Positions 28,501-35,585 of a DNA stretch of 64,000 nucleotides are shown piece by piece (the stretch's first letter is position 1; each line of letters begins with the position of its first letter). The stretch comes from Gilvimarinus chinensis DSM 19667. GTDB taxonomy: Bacteria > Pseudomonadota > Gammaproteobacteria > Pseudomonadales > Cellvibrionaceae. A program made the translations under genes and the position numbers. The notes below the pieces were generated by a model. That model made no database searches, had not been told where the DNA came from, and worked only from the letters and a program-made list of their open reading frames with translations. The stretch covers positions 1 through 64,000 of the forward strand of contig NZ_KB898713.1 of NCBI RefSeq assembly GCF_000377745.1. Reading direction: 5' to 3'.

Positions 28501-29052
28501 TCTCCGATAAAGCGTGGCGTCTTTGTACGTGAAATGCTTATGTGTCAGGAATTTCCGCCGCCAGCGGCAGCCAATTTTGACGTAACTTTTGAAGCCGGCG
28601 ACAGCAACCGCGAAGCCACCGCACGTCACACCGGTGAGCCGGCTTGTCGCGCTTGCCATCAATTTATCGACGGGGTTGGCTTTGGCTTCGAGCGTTACGA
28701 CAGCGAGGGTTTATACCGGGTTATAGAAACCTTGGGCAACGGGCAAACTCAAGAGATTGACGCCAGCGGCTCAATTAAAAGTTTGTACTCGCCAGAGACC
28801 GTAATGGACCCTGATAGTGAGGCTGTGCCATATCACTCCATCGCCGAGTTGGCTGAATTAATTGCCGGTAGTGGTCAGGGTGAGGCGTGTTTTGCCCGTC
28901 AATTTTATCGCTATGTAGTAGGCCGTGAAGAGAGCGAGCTAAGCGATGAAATTATTATTCGTTCTTACAGCCAGGACCTTCGTAACGGTGGCGGCATGCG
29001 CGACATGCTAAGAGATCTGGTGTTATCCGATAGCTTTACCAAGCGCCGCTAA
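22582..29052 (+). CDS. Giant exported starch-binding multihaem/dehydrogenase fusion with DUF1592-type block
   Basis: A 2156-residue secreted protein (signal to about residue 37). By eye the order is: a CBM20-like module (43-115); a CBM25/26-like starch-binding module (127-222, VYFWNPTP, WPGYQM, VIFNN..QTQDL); an Ig/PKD-like domain; a second CBM26-like module (318-413); another PKD-like domain (421-505); a sugar-dehydrogenase-like beta-propeller (506-920, DHKGGML, RNPWRWAFD); a dihaem segment with CGSCH at 1064 and CAHCH at 1142; Big_2-like domains (1220-1395); a third CBM26-like module (1397-1490); an InlB-type repeat; a cytochrome c domain with CASCH at 1588; then DUF1587 (about 1673), DUF1595, DUF1592, DUF1588 (with CRACH at 2022) and DUF1585. 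The last block is best known from planctomycete and myxobacterial exported proteins of uncertain role. I infer electron transfer on or near starch. A second ATG at 22591 is possible. Confidence 0.82.
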   Translation: MSAMINNKYVVGEPVKTALFCFLCACLLGVPESSFSQQWDNAYFRGTPNNWGVDELTFNGDTQLWETVQDFSGDNPRFKITKSTGWDESYPADDFYVEKGRYRIFFNDTNYEVSVAEIAPDNTTDNKLVCYDNDLQLDTGFVYFWNPTPSGSMASLNAWPGYQMDNINNHLCYDLSEIISAGDFPESVNVIFNNNAGSQTQDLLLSGDFCYRDNQWVSLADCGVGVDEFSIKAGEDKVVDWGEVITLEASPINGVIATLEWTTDAWDGVLDGNSISSPALLTSGSFTVTATALSNTDALAFDDFLLTVNPKPDSVNANSVCFSNPDDYASPHVYFWGAVPEESMTEVTPWPGEPMIVVGDNYCFDFSDYLVGTFPESINIIFNDGASQQTEDLTYLGNSCYTDQGWSELAACDLMLGGSLPQANAGSDQVISLGDSIELSANASTGEYQQAIWSSALWSDDLIGELITTPVFSAEGSFSITLTLVTANGDTVSDTLQVTVLEATGNHGLPSRPIMEQPHAFPIDGNVSQGNYRFEVAYPNLVNQFMAPVMITADPVSGLLFVVDKPGVIYAFPDTENVTPSEVKTVLDISSEVKNYHEQGLLSIAFDPDYASNGYLYGYYIYGETDDEREANGQFGDAILKRWRVADPYNPSGIVPGSGVELLRIAQPGPDHKGGMLQFHPESNYLYLSVGDGAYGHSAITSYPEDPRTNNNAQITSNLLGSMIRINPLDQPVNGKYYDVPDDNPFVGVAGFRPEIWSYGHRNPWRWAFDSEAPHTLWETEVGQAGFEEVNLIKRGKNYGWPVCEGTNNRGDLGGDSSKDCSVDFAPPREGYNHPVGRSIIGGVVYRGSRLPGLNGRFVFGDYVTKKIWAVADGEAKQLVTDAFPENIASFGTGVGGESLLVSTYGVEYGGNSTIYRLLDDDAERATIPARLSETGLFESLQPLVPKRGVMEYTVNTDGWFDGASVRHFMVIAEGETIDFSATDDWELPAGSVLVKHKTLELSDGNQAPFTTSVLFRQNNGKWQAANYYWNENYTDATLVTETTSVSNTDAEGRDRAVQAAADCGSCHTGNGSREPLAIHTRQLNRNFDYSGVVDNQLDAFNHVDLFSETIEPSDNYDRFAALDDSAASQLRRAKSYLATNCAHCHSSTFMDLRFDTPLADMKLLNVQTNGGQYRLKPFSPADSLLHIYQVTDSNRMPKGTLYTNPEADAFFRDWITAAGAQTTGLQVSVTDTLNPGDSANAIVSALFDNGFSAPVGEVDVAVTSNPGILSVEAVSGHELNLRAHSVGTATLTVQAEGFDQTITIKVVELDTAITSIAIAPGEISLSDTQQLVVYGVAADGTKANVYERASWQVSSGNNAVTVDQQGFITRINSGPATVTAQVGDLTASVEVSEPSDDLWLRFDNSNNWASVYVYLWVTIDGVDQPFTEWPGVPMNNTDGDWWRYGITSDQLPDGTVNAVFNAGEGGAQTADLNNITESVSYTNGQLQPWDADGINQEIYRVAVIGGTTENNERDFPVGSLVTVTADEAPLGTEFTGWQGDGAAFIVGSVTNQVVQLLIPDHNVSLQALFTGGDDLYQLGRDFYEAQCASCHGDDGSGGVAKAINALDDTWSQPLLANYIADFMPMDNSASCDGTNEGDCALEIARMVIDGAWQPQLCDGAECEGDAIDARNLRLLTKTEYLNSVRDVFNINFSAEIMNTVPADGRYRNFTTASYLSSGYDRTLGYQMVAKELAEQAIARYTFNGLEDNCQDARCAVSGFGKRLFRRPLSASEVDAYAALYADEDGGRRALQAMLMSPHFMYRSELGLLNAESGLYELSPFEVVTSLAYIFWTSTPDANLLAAASEGDLDLNSVLSYVLNDARAEQGLRRFISGWLINNQYPFPAISNPDLVVALKEETVRFVLDNIESNMPFSELLLANYTQANDLVASHYNLEGDGAGWGVRSYNADDPRAGAGLLGHASFLASRTNTVNPSPIKRGVFVREMLMCQEFPPPAAANFDVTFEAGDSNREATARHTGEPACRACHQFIDGVGFGFERYDSEGLYRVIETLGNGQTQEIDASGSIKSLYSPETVMDPDSEAVPYHSIAELAELIAGSGQGEACFARQFYRYVVGREESELSDEIIIRSYSQDLRNGGGMRDMLRDLVLSDSFTKRR

Positions 29053-29069
29053 GCGATAGGAGAATTAAC

Positions 29070-30461
29070 ATGACAACAACAATCAATCGGTCTCGGCGTA
29101 AACTGTTAATTAATATGGCGCGTACCGGCGCATTGTTGCCCATTATTGGGCACATGTTAGGTCAGAGCGTTTACGCCCAGTCAGGTCAGGCAAAGCGGGT
29201 ATTGTTTTTGTATTACCCCAACGGGGTGGTTCCTTATAATTGGCGTCCAGCCCAGTTTGATGGTGGTATCAGCAGTGGTTCCGGCGAGCTGAGTTTTGGC
29301 CTGGGGCCGCTGGCCAATTGGTACGATCGCTTAGTGGTGTTAAAAAACCTGACCCTGGATATCGGGCCCGGCGCCGGAGCCCACTACAACGATATGCGCG
29401 GCATTCTTACGGGCAATAATCAAATCAGTACCGCCAGTGCCAGTATTGATCATTTAATTGCCGAGCAACTGGGCAATGAAGGGGTGCTCAGCCTTGGGGT
29501 TCGCACAGGGCCCAAATCCGACATCATGATCTCTAAACCGCGTAATGTGGCAACCACCGAGCGGCCTATTCCGAATAACGATCCCCGCGATGTGGCTGCA
29601 AAACTCGCCTTGGGTATTGGGAATGACGACACCCCGCAAAACGCTGATATGCAGCGCGTGTATGAAACCATACTGTCTGACTTTGATTCGCTTGCCAATG
29701 CCACGCTCGACAGTGTCCGTCGCGACAAGCTGGCGATTCATGAAAACGCCCTGAAACGCTTAAAAGATCAGGCAGGAGTGCAGCTGGGGGAGTGCGCCTT
29801 TAATACCGATGTGATGGCTGATCCTTTTGCGAACTCCACTCAGGCACTGAGCCAAACCGAGTGGCAAATGTTTCCGCATTTATGCCGCGCACAGATCGAT
29901 AATATTGTGGGTGCGTTTTCATGCGGTTTGCACCGGGTTGCCACTTTACAGTTATCAAAAGGTGACGAAAACGGCAATCTGGTGAATTACTCTTACGATG
30001 AATGCTGGCAAATGGCGCAGTTGGCCATCGATCAGGGAATCAAGCCTTCACAAAATGCCGGCACCGTGGCACCCATGACGCGCTGGTATAACGAGTTTGC
30101 CAGTCACAGTGCATCACACCGGCCGGGAGACGTTCCCCACACGGCGCAGGTGCGTTGGTATCATTCATTGCTGGCTTACACCTTGGAGCAGTTAAACAAT
30201 AAAGGGTTGCTGGACGACACCTTGGTGGTGATGTTCTCTGAGGTCGGCGATGGCTCTCAGCACGGAGGGGCGGCGGGTTCGGTCACCTTAGCCGGTGGCG
30301 CTGGCGGCGCGCTAAGTACCGGGCGAATTATTCATTGCGGCAATGGCAGTAATGAAAACCCACAGCGCATTTGGGGTACGCATCAATTGTTTGGCGATGT
30401 GGCGCGCTTGATGGGTGTAAATTCATTGTCTGAAGCGCACTGGAGTGGTGGTGTGGTGTAA
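29070..30461 (+). CDS. Tat-exported DUF1552 family protein
   Basis: A 463-residue protein with a twin-arginine signal (NRSRRKLLINMARTG, then a hydrophobic stretch ending VYAQ), so it is exported folded. The mature part matches DUF1552: VLFLYYPNGVVPYNW near 45-60, LKNLTLDIG, GAHYNDMRGILTG and a C-terminal FSEVGDGSQHGG. DUF1552 proteins are regularly encoded beside DUF1592/1588/1585 proteins and resemble the alkaline-phosphatase-like DUF1501 group; no reaction is established. It follows the giant redox gene by 17 bases with AGGAG before the ATG, so the two form an operon and probably a functional pair. Confidence 0.88.
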   Translation: MTTTINRSRRKLLINMARTGALLPIIGHMLGQSVYAQSGQAKRVLFLYYPNGVVPYNWRPAQFDGGISSGSGELSFGLGPLANWYDRLVVLKNLTLDIGPGAGAHYNDMRGILTGNNQISTASASIDHLIAEQLGNEGVLSLGVRTGPKSDIMISKPRNVATTERPIPNNDPRDVAAKLALGIGNDDTPQNADMQRVYETILSDFDSLANATLDSVRRDKLAIHENALKRLKDQAGVQLGECAFNTDVMADPFANSTQALSQTEWQMFPHLCRAQIDNIVGAFSCGLHRVATLQLSKGDENGNLVNYSYDECWQMAQLAIDQGIKPSQNAGTVAPMTRWYNEFASHSASHRPGDVPHTAQVRWYHSLLAYTLEQLNNKGLLDDTLVVMFSEVGDGSQHGGAAGSVTLAGGAGGALSTGRIIHCGNGSNENPQRIWGTHQLFGDVARLMGVNSLSEAHWSGGVV

Positions 30462-30583
30462 GCGCATCGCGTAGCGAAAAAATAGGCGCGGGCGGTCACG
30501 AGGTGTGTCTGTGCATGTACGGCGTTGAATGCAAAACTGACCCGGCTGATGAAGTATGGTTTTTTGTCCGTTGAATTACTTGG

Positions 30584-31513
30584 TTAGTCCGTGTCGTCAT
30601 CGCGGCGGCGCTGCGCGCGCGGGTGGGCACCGTCGTACACTTTGGCCAGGTGCTGAAAATCCAAATGGGTATAAATTTGCGTCGTGGAAATATTGGCGTG
30701 CCCCAGTAACTCTTGCACCAAGCGTAAATCCGAACTGGACTCCAACATGTGGCTGGCGAAAGAGTGGCGCAGCATGTGGGGGTGAACCGGTTGGCCCATG
30801 CCCTGACGTAAACTTAATTGCTGCAACCGCGCCTGCACGTTGCGCTGGCTGATACGCTTGCCGCGATTGCTTAAAAATAATGCGGGTTCAGCGGCCGGGG
30901 CGTGCAGCTTACGTTCGTTAAGCCAAGCCTGTAACGCGGTTACAGCGCAGCGCCCAACGGGAAGCCGACGCTGGCGGTTGCCTTTACCCGTCACTAAAAC
31001 CGAACCGTCGCGCAAGTCTAAATCTGTAACGTTAATACCGACTAATTCGGAAAGGCGTAAGCCCGATGAGTAAAACAGCTCTACGATGGCGCGGTCGCGC
31101 ACGCTTACAAAATCATCGCCCTGTACTTCCACAAATTGATTGCTTTGGTCTACATCCAGCGTTTTCGGCAATTTGCGAGCGGCTTTCGGTGCTTGCAAAC
31201 CATCGCCCGGGTTGGCATCGAGCCAGCCACGTCTTACCGCGTAGCGAAAAAAACTGCGCAGGCTGGAGAGCCAGCGCTGTAGAGTTTTGCTGCTGGCGCC
31301 TTTGCGGTGTTGCTCGGCCAGCAGCATGCGAATGTCTTGGCTGTGAATATTGTTGAGGGAGGTAATGTGTCGCTCTTGGCAGCCGCTTTGCAATTTACTC
31401 AGGTCTCGCCGGTAGGCCTCCAGAGTGCGCTCTGATAATTGCTTTTCGCTTTGCAGGTAGCGACAAAAACCATTGATTTCGTCGTTAAAAGGTAACCCCT
31501 GCGCGATAACCAT
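30584..31513 (-). CDS. xerC: Tyrosine recombinase XerC
   Basis: A 309-residue site-specific recombinase that, with XerD, resolves chromosome dimers at dif. N-terminal SAM-like domain (LSERTLEAYRRDLSKLQ) and catalytic domain with Arg in SSGLRLSELVG, HMLRHSFASHML (His-x-x-Arg), LLGHANIS and the nucleophile Tyr in TTQIYTHLDF. Length is normal for XerC, and the order dapF-DUF484-xerC is the standard gammaproteobacterial arrangement. It starts four bases after the DUF484 stop, so it is the last gene of the lptM-lysA operon. Confidence 0.95.
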   Translation of the reverse strand: MVIAQGLPFNDEINGFCRYLQSEKQLSERTLEAYRRDLSKLQSGCQERHITSLNNIHSQDIRMLLAEQHRKGASSKTLQRWLSSLRSFFRYAVRRGWLDANPGDGLQAPKAARKLPKTLDVDQSNQFVEVQGDDFVSVRDRAIVELFYSSGLRLSELVGINVTDLDLRDGSVLVTGKGNRQRRLPVGRCAVTALQAWLNERKLHAPAAEPALFLSNRGKRISQRNVQARLQQLSLRQGMGQPVHPHMLRHSFASHMLESSSDLRLVQELLGHANISTTQIYTHLDFQHLAKVYDGAHPRAQRRRDDDTD

Positions 31514-31517
31514 GGTT

Positions 31518-32207
31518 TTAGCTGGGTAAATAACGGGGCATGATTCGGTTGAGTACTTCGGCGATGTAGCCTAAAAATAAGGTACCCATACTGGAGCGGT
31601 AATACTTAGGGTCGCGATTGCCAATAGCGATCAGGCCAAAGGTTTGACCGTGTACCAAAGGCACCACCGCCGCTGAACCAATCTGTTCGGCAGCATCGGT
31701 AAAGATGTAGCGGCATTCGGCATCATTTAAATGACCGCAAAACGCGCGGTTATCGCGAATCAGGGCGCCGATATGTTCCCGTGCCTGACTCATGCTGACT
31801 ACCCGCGCCTGGCTGCCACCGAGTTTTACCGCATCGCCAAACAGCAGGGTGCGGGTGTAGTGAATATTAAATTCTTTATCAAAGCTGTGGTGCAGGGCGT
31901 CGATAATATCGCCGAGGTCTTCGCCTTCCAGCAGCTCAAGCACCAGACGTTTTGTTTTATCAAACAGGCGGTCGTTGTCGCGGGCATTGTCCAGTAGCTG
32001 GCTTAGACGATGGCGCATATCCATATTGCGATCGCGCAATACCGAGACTTGCCGCTCCACCAAAGACACGGCACTGCCGCTGTCGTGGGGCAGCTCAAGC
32101 TCGGCCAATAATGACGGGTGCTCGACAAAAAAGTCTGGCTTGGCCGCAAGATACCGCGCTACATCGGTGGCACTCAGGGTTTCTTCAATATCGGTGGCGT
32201 CGGTCAT
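31518..32207 (-). CDS. DUF484 family (GAF-like) protein
   Basis: A 229-residue cytoplasmic protein of the DUF484 family, found between dapF and xerC in many gammaproteobacteria. The N-terminal helix (VARYLAAKPDFFVEHPSLLAELELPH) and SLVERQVSVLRDRN are family hallmarks; the second half resembles a GAF domain. Function is unknown. I place the start at the ATG at 32207, just after the dapF stop; in-frame starts at 32228 and 32237 would overlap dapF by 20-29 bases and cannot be excluded. Confidence 0.88.
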   Translation of the reverse strand: MTDATDIEETLSATDVARYLAAKPDFFVEHPSLLAELELPHDSGSAVSLVERQVSVLRDRNMDMRHRLSQLLDNARDNDRLFDKTKRLVLELLEGEDLGDIIDALHHSFDKEFNIHYTRTLLFGDAVKLGGSQARVVSMSQAREHIGALIRDNRAFCGHLNDAECRYIFTDAAEQIGSAAVVPLVHGQTFGLIAIGNRDPKYYRSSMGTLFLGYIAEVLNRIMPRYLPS

Positions 32208-32208
32208 A

Positions 32209-33039
32209 TTACAGTCTGACTTGTCCATGGAATACATTGGTGGCCGGCCCTTTCATTAGCACTGGTTGGCCTTCTCCTGCCCATTGAATATGCAAGCTGC
32301 CGCCGGGTAAATGGACCGTCACGGCGTCGTCCAGCAGCCCCTGCAGTCGCCCTGCAACCACGGCGGCGCAGGCGCCTGTGCCGCAGGCCAGGGTTTCGCC
32401 GGCGCCGCGCTCATAAACCCGCAAGCGTATTTCACTGGGGCTGATAACCTGCATAAAGCCCGCGTTAACCCGAGAGGGAAAGCGCGGGTGGGATTCGATC
32501 ATCGGGCCGAGAATATTCACGGGTGCCTGGGCGACGTCATCTACAATGGTGACCGCATGGGGGTTGCCCATGGAAACTGCGCCAATGTTTACGCTGCGTG
32601 CTTCCAGCTCCAGCGGGTAGGTGACGGCTCGAGAGGGGGCGCTAAACGGGATGTCGGCGGGATCCAACACCGGTACCCCCATATCCACGGTGACTTCGTC
32701 GTCTTCGTGGACATTGAGCGTCATGATGCCGCTGGCGGTTTCGACCTTGATAGAGCTTTTGCCCGTCAGGCGACGGTCGCGTACAAAGCGGGCGAAGCAG
32801 CGCGCGCCATTGCCACAGTTTTCTACCTCGCCGCCGTCGGCGTTGTATATGCGGTAGCGGAAATCTACGTCGGGGCTATTGGGCACTTCAACCAGCAATA
32901 CCTGATCACAGCCAATGCCGAAGTGACGGTCGGACAGCTTGCGCACTTTCTCGGGGGTTAGCCTGAGCTTCTGGCTGATGCCGTCGATGACAACAAAGTC
33001 GTTGCCAAGGCCGTGCATTTTAGTAAAGCGCAATCGCAT
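32209..33039 (-). CDS. dapF: Diaminopimelate epimerase
   Basis: A 276-residue enzyme converting LL- to meso-diaminopimelate for lysine and peptidoglycan synthesis. The two catalytic cysteines are evident in [17 protein letters not shown] and in [12 protein letters not shown]; the N terminus [19 protein letters not shown] is highly typical. It lies 58 bases after lysA on the same strand, and the next enzyme in the pathway is encoded there, so both act in one operon. Confidence 0.97.
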   Translation of the reverse strand: MRLRFTKMHGLGNDFVVIDGISQKLRLTPEKVRKLSDRHFGIGCDQVLLVEVPNSPDVDFRYRIYNADGGEVENCGNGARCFARFVRDRRLTGKSSIKVETASGIMTLNVHEDDEVTVDMGVPVLDPADIPFSAPSRAVTYPLELEARSVNIGAVSMGNPHAVTIVDDVAQAPVNILGPMIESHPRFPSRVNAGFMQVISPSEIRLRVYERGAGETLACGTGACAAVVAGRLQGLLDDAVTVHLPGGSLHIQWAGEGQPVLMKGPATNVFHGQVRL

Positions 33040-33097
33040 AATTTCGTCCGGTTGGTGTACTGTTAGCCGGTTAGTATCCCATTTGTTGGCGGCTGTG

Positions 33098-34345
33098 TCA
33101 GTGCTCGATGACGTGCTCGCCGCGAATCAGGTCAACGAAGTTTTCGCGCTCGCGAATCACGTGTACCTGGTCGCCATCTACCAGCAGCTCGCAGGCGCGC
33201 GGGCGGGTGTTGTAATTTGAACTCATGGTAAAACCATAGGCACCTGCGGACATCACCGCCAGGGTGTCGCCGGGCTCCAGCGCCAGCTCGCGATCTTTGC
33301 CTAAAAAGTCACCGGTTTCGCACACCGGCCCCACCAAATCCCAGCGTTTTTTCTCGCCACGGCGCGCTTTCAGCGGGCGGATATCCTGCCAGGCCTGGTA
33401 GAGCGCTGGGCGGATGTTGTCGTTCATCGCCGCGTCGATAATGGCGAAGTTATGCGCTTCGGTGGGCTTTAAATACAGTACTTTCGTCAGCAGTGCGCCG
33501 GCGTTGGCGGCAATGGAGCGGCCGGGCTCGAACATCAGCGCCAGCTTGCGATCACCGAGCTTGGCCTTGATGGCGGCCATATAATCGGCCACCGCAGGCG
33601 GCACTTCGTCGCGATAAGTCACGCCCAAGCCGCCGCCCAGATCTAAATGACTAATTTCAATGCCTTCAGCGGCCAGGCCGTCGACCAATACCAGCAGACG
33701 ATCCAGTGCGTCTAAAAACGGATCCAGTTCGGTGAGCTGAGACCCGATATGGCAGTCCACACCTTGAACGTCGATATTGGGCAACGCGGCGGCGCGGCGA
33801 TAGACCTCGGGGGCGCGAGCGATATCAATACCAAATTTATTCTCTTTTAAACCGGTGGAAATATAAGGGTGGGTTTTAGCGTCCACATCCGGGTTGACGC
33901 GCAGCGACACGCGCGCGGTTAATCCTTGCTCCACGGCTACTTGGCTTAACAGTTCCAGCTCGGGCTCAGACTCGACGTTAAAGCAGTGAATACCGACCTG
34001 CAGGGCCTTGGCCATTTCGGCGGCGGTTTTCCCCACGCCGGAAAACACAATGCGCTTCGGGTCGCCGCCGGCGGTGAGCACACGCTCCATTTCGCCGCCC
34101 GAGACAATGTCAAATCCCGCACCCAAGCGGGCCAATAGGTTTAAGAGCGCGATATTGGAGTTGGCTTTTACCGCATAGCAGATCATGCCCGGGTGTTGCC
34201 CCAACGCTTGAGCATAGGCCAGATAATGTTGGGTAAAGGCGGCGCGGCTGTATACGTAGGCGGGGGTACCGTATTGTTCGGCAATATCGCTCAGGCGAAC
34301 GTCTTCAATGGTCAGCTCGCCGCTGCGCTCGGTAAAAAAGGACAT
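33098..34345 (-). CDS. lysA: Diaminopimelate decarboxylase
   Basis: A 415-residue PLP enzyme that decarboxylates meso-diaminopimelate to L-lysine, the last step of lysine synthesis. The PLP lysine lies in CYAVKANSN (near residue 50-60), the fold-III motifs HIGSQ and LDLGGGLGV follow, and the C-terminal domain has [14 protein letters not shown] and [12 protein letters not shown]. The ATG at 34345 lies seven bases after the lptM stop. Length and motifs are normal. Confidence 0.97.
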   Translation of the reverse strand: MSFFTERSGELTIEDVRLSDIAEQYGTPAYVYSRAAFTQHYLAYAQALGQHPGMICYAVKANSNIALLNLLARLGAGFDIVSGGEMERVLTAGGDPKRIVFSGVGKTAAEMAKALQVGIHCFNVESEPELELLSQVAVEQGLTARVSLRVNPDVDAKTHPYISTGLKENKFGIDIARAPEVYRRAAALPNIDVQGVDCHIGSQLTELDPFLDALDRLLVLVDGLAAEGIEISHLDLGGGLGVTYRDEVPPAVADYMAAIKAKLGDRKLALMFEPGRSIAANAGALLTKVLYLKPTEAHNFAIIDAAMNDNIRPALYQAWQDIRPLKARRGEKKRWDLVGPVCETGDFLGKDRELALEPGDTLAVMSAGAYGFTMSSNYNTRPRACELLVDGDQVHVIRERENFVDLIRGEHVIEH

Positions 34346-34352
34346 ACAAATC

Positions 34353-34478
34353 TCACTTTTCGGCAGAATCCGACTTTGGGGCGGGTTCGTCAGCGGGCAA
34401 ATACAGCGGGCCTGTCTGACCGCAGCCCGCGCACAGGCAGGTCATTAGCAGGCAGAAGATAACGGGGGTCTGGCGCAT
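34353..34478 (-). CDS. lptM: LptM (YifL-type) small lipoprotein
   Basis: A 41-residue lipoprotein: MRQTPVIFCLLMTCLCAGC signal with the lipobox Cys19, then GQTGPLYLPADEP. The CGxxGPLYxP motif is the signature of LptM/YifL, which assists disulfide maturation of the LptD-LptE lipopolysaccharide translocon. The position directly upstream of lysA is conserved in gammaproteobacteria. The gene is short enough to be missed by length filters. In many relatives cyaY lies divergently beside it, but no frataxin gene is present here. Confidence 0.93.
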   Translation of the reverse strand: MRQTPVIFCLLMTCLCAGCGQTGPLYLPADEPAPKSDSAEK

Positions 34479-34513
34479 CGTTCAGGCTTCATCAGTATTT
34501 GGGCAAAGGGCGC

Positions 34514-34542
34514 AGTATAGCGTTGTGTGAAAGGCGCGACAA
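34514..34542 (-). promoter_or_regulatory. Sigma70 promoter of lptM-lysA-dapF-DUF484-xerC
   Basis: On the minus strand TTGTCG (34537-34542) and TATACT (34514-34519) are separated by exactly 17 bases, about 36 bases before the lptM ATG. Both hexamers are good matches. Confidence 0.8.
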
Positions 34543-34589
34543 TTGCGGGGCTTGACGACATGTCATTTTCAGGTCAATATTGTAACCGG

Positions 34590-34735
34590 TTTCATGCTGT
34601 GGTTGAGTGAGTCTGCAGCATGAGCCTCTCCTGCGGCAGGGATTTGGTTGTTCGCTGCCGGGGTCGGAATTCGGCCACAGGGAGAGCCGCGTTTTACGCA
34701 TAGATATTACGGGTGCCTGCGGGCACCCTTTTTTA
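34590..34735 (+). ncRNA. Candidate small RNA or attenuated leader upstream of the ABC exporter
   Basis: A putative promoter (TTGACG at 34552-34557, CAATAT at 34575-34580, 17-base spacing) precedes a 145-base segment that ends in a strong terminator. Within it GAGCCTCTCCTG (from 34622) can pair with CAGGGAGAGCC (34678-34688), enclosing a smaller CTGC/GCAG hairpin. No frame with a ribosome site is seen, and I recognise no known riboswitch or RNA family. It may be an independent small RNA or a leader controlling the exporter operon. Confidence 0.35.
34711..34735 (+). terminator. Rho-independent terminator upstream of the ABC exporter operon
   Basis: GGGTGCC (34711-34717), loop TGCG, GGCACCC (34722-34728) and six T. 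It ends no protein-coding gene on this strand, so it must serve a noncoding transcript or act as an attenuator. Confidence 0.9.
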
Positions 34736-34880
34736 TGTCTGCCTGATCGCTGGGCGGGATACTGGCGTCTCAGCCGATTCTTTGCACTTCCTTTCTTGAA
34801 AAGCGCACCCGCCTCGAGATACAACGGTGCGCTGGATCGACCATTACAATAACAGTCGAGTCTTGCCATAGGATTTACCC

Positions 34881-35585
34881 GTGAATAAAAAAGCCATCAT
34901 TGAGCTGGATCAGCTGCGCAAAGAATATCGCAGTGGCGATATTACCGTTGCCGCGTTGCAGGGGGTCAGTCTCAGCATCAACGAAAACGAATTTATCGCC
35001 ATCATGGGGCCATCGGGCTCCGGCAAGTCCACTATGATGAACATTCTTGGCTGTTTGGATCAGCCCACCGGAGGTCGCTACTTACTCGGCGGACGCGAGG
35101 TCAGTGCCATGAGTGACGACGAGCTGGCCGCGGTGCGCAATCGTGATATCGGGTTTGTGTTTCAGTCGTTCCACCTGTTGCCGCGTTTAAATATTGTGCG
35201 CAACGTGATGCTGCCGCTGCGTTACAGCGACATTGACCCCGCCGAGGCCCGCCAGCGCGCCGAGCAAATGCTGGCGCGGGTCAACCTTGAACACCGGCTT
35301 GAGCATGTTCCCAATGAATTATCCGGCGGTCAGCGCCAGCGGGTGGCCATTGCCCGGGCGCTGGTCAACAGGCCGAAAATTATTTTTGCGGATGAACCTA
35401 CCGGTAATTTGGACAGCAAAACATCGGTGGAAATTATGGAGCTGTTCAGTGAATTACACCGCGCGGGCCAGACGATTATTCTGGTCACCCACGAACCGGA
35501 AATTGCCGAATACGCACAAAAAGTTATTCGCATGCGCGATGGCGTTATTGAGAGGGTGGAGCACAATGCCGCGATTGATCATTAG
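34881..35585 (+). CDS. MacB/LolD-type ABC transporter ATPase
   Basis: A 234-residue ATP-binding subunit with Walker A GPSGSGKST, Q-loop FVFQSFHLLPRLN, signature LSGGQRQRVAIARAL and Walker B IIFADEPTGNLDSKT. The sequence is of the MacB/LolD/FtsE branch that powers mechanotransmission systems rather than substrate channels. The start is GTG at 34881 with AGGAT upstream. Its end overlaps the next gene by 20 bases, opening a tightly coupled five-gene operon with three adaptors and one permease. Confidence 0.92.
   Translation: MNKKAIIELDQLRKEYRSGDITVAALQGVSLSINENEFIAIMGPSGSGKSTMMNILGCLDQPTGGRYLLGGREVSAMSDDELAAVRNRDIGFVFQSFHLLPRLNIVRNVMLPLRYSDIDPAEARQRAEQMLARVNLEHRLEHVPNELSGGQRQRVAIARALVNRPKIIFADEPTGNLDSKTSVEIMELFSELHRAGQTIILVTHEPEIAEYAQKVIRMRDGVIERVEHNAAIDH

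Larger units (their letters stand above)
34479..34880. other. 402-base intergenic region between lptM and the ABC exporter operon
   Basis: It holds the lptM promoter (34514-34542), a plus-strand TTGACG element (34552), a structured plus-strand segment and a terminator (34711-34735), then about 145 bases before the ATPase gene in which I see nothing specific. Open frames on both strands here lack start signals and family resemblance. Confidence 0.7.

Noticed and set aside
30462-30583. Possible attachment site or mobile-element boundary beside the tyrosine recombinase
   Set aside because: The recombinase is housekeeping XerC in its conserved operon; no direct repeats or integrase cargo were seen.
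34492-34869. 125-codon minus-strand frame as a possible cyaY or other gene
   Set aside because: It crosses the lptM promoter and a terminator, and its translation has no frataxin or other motif.
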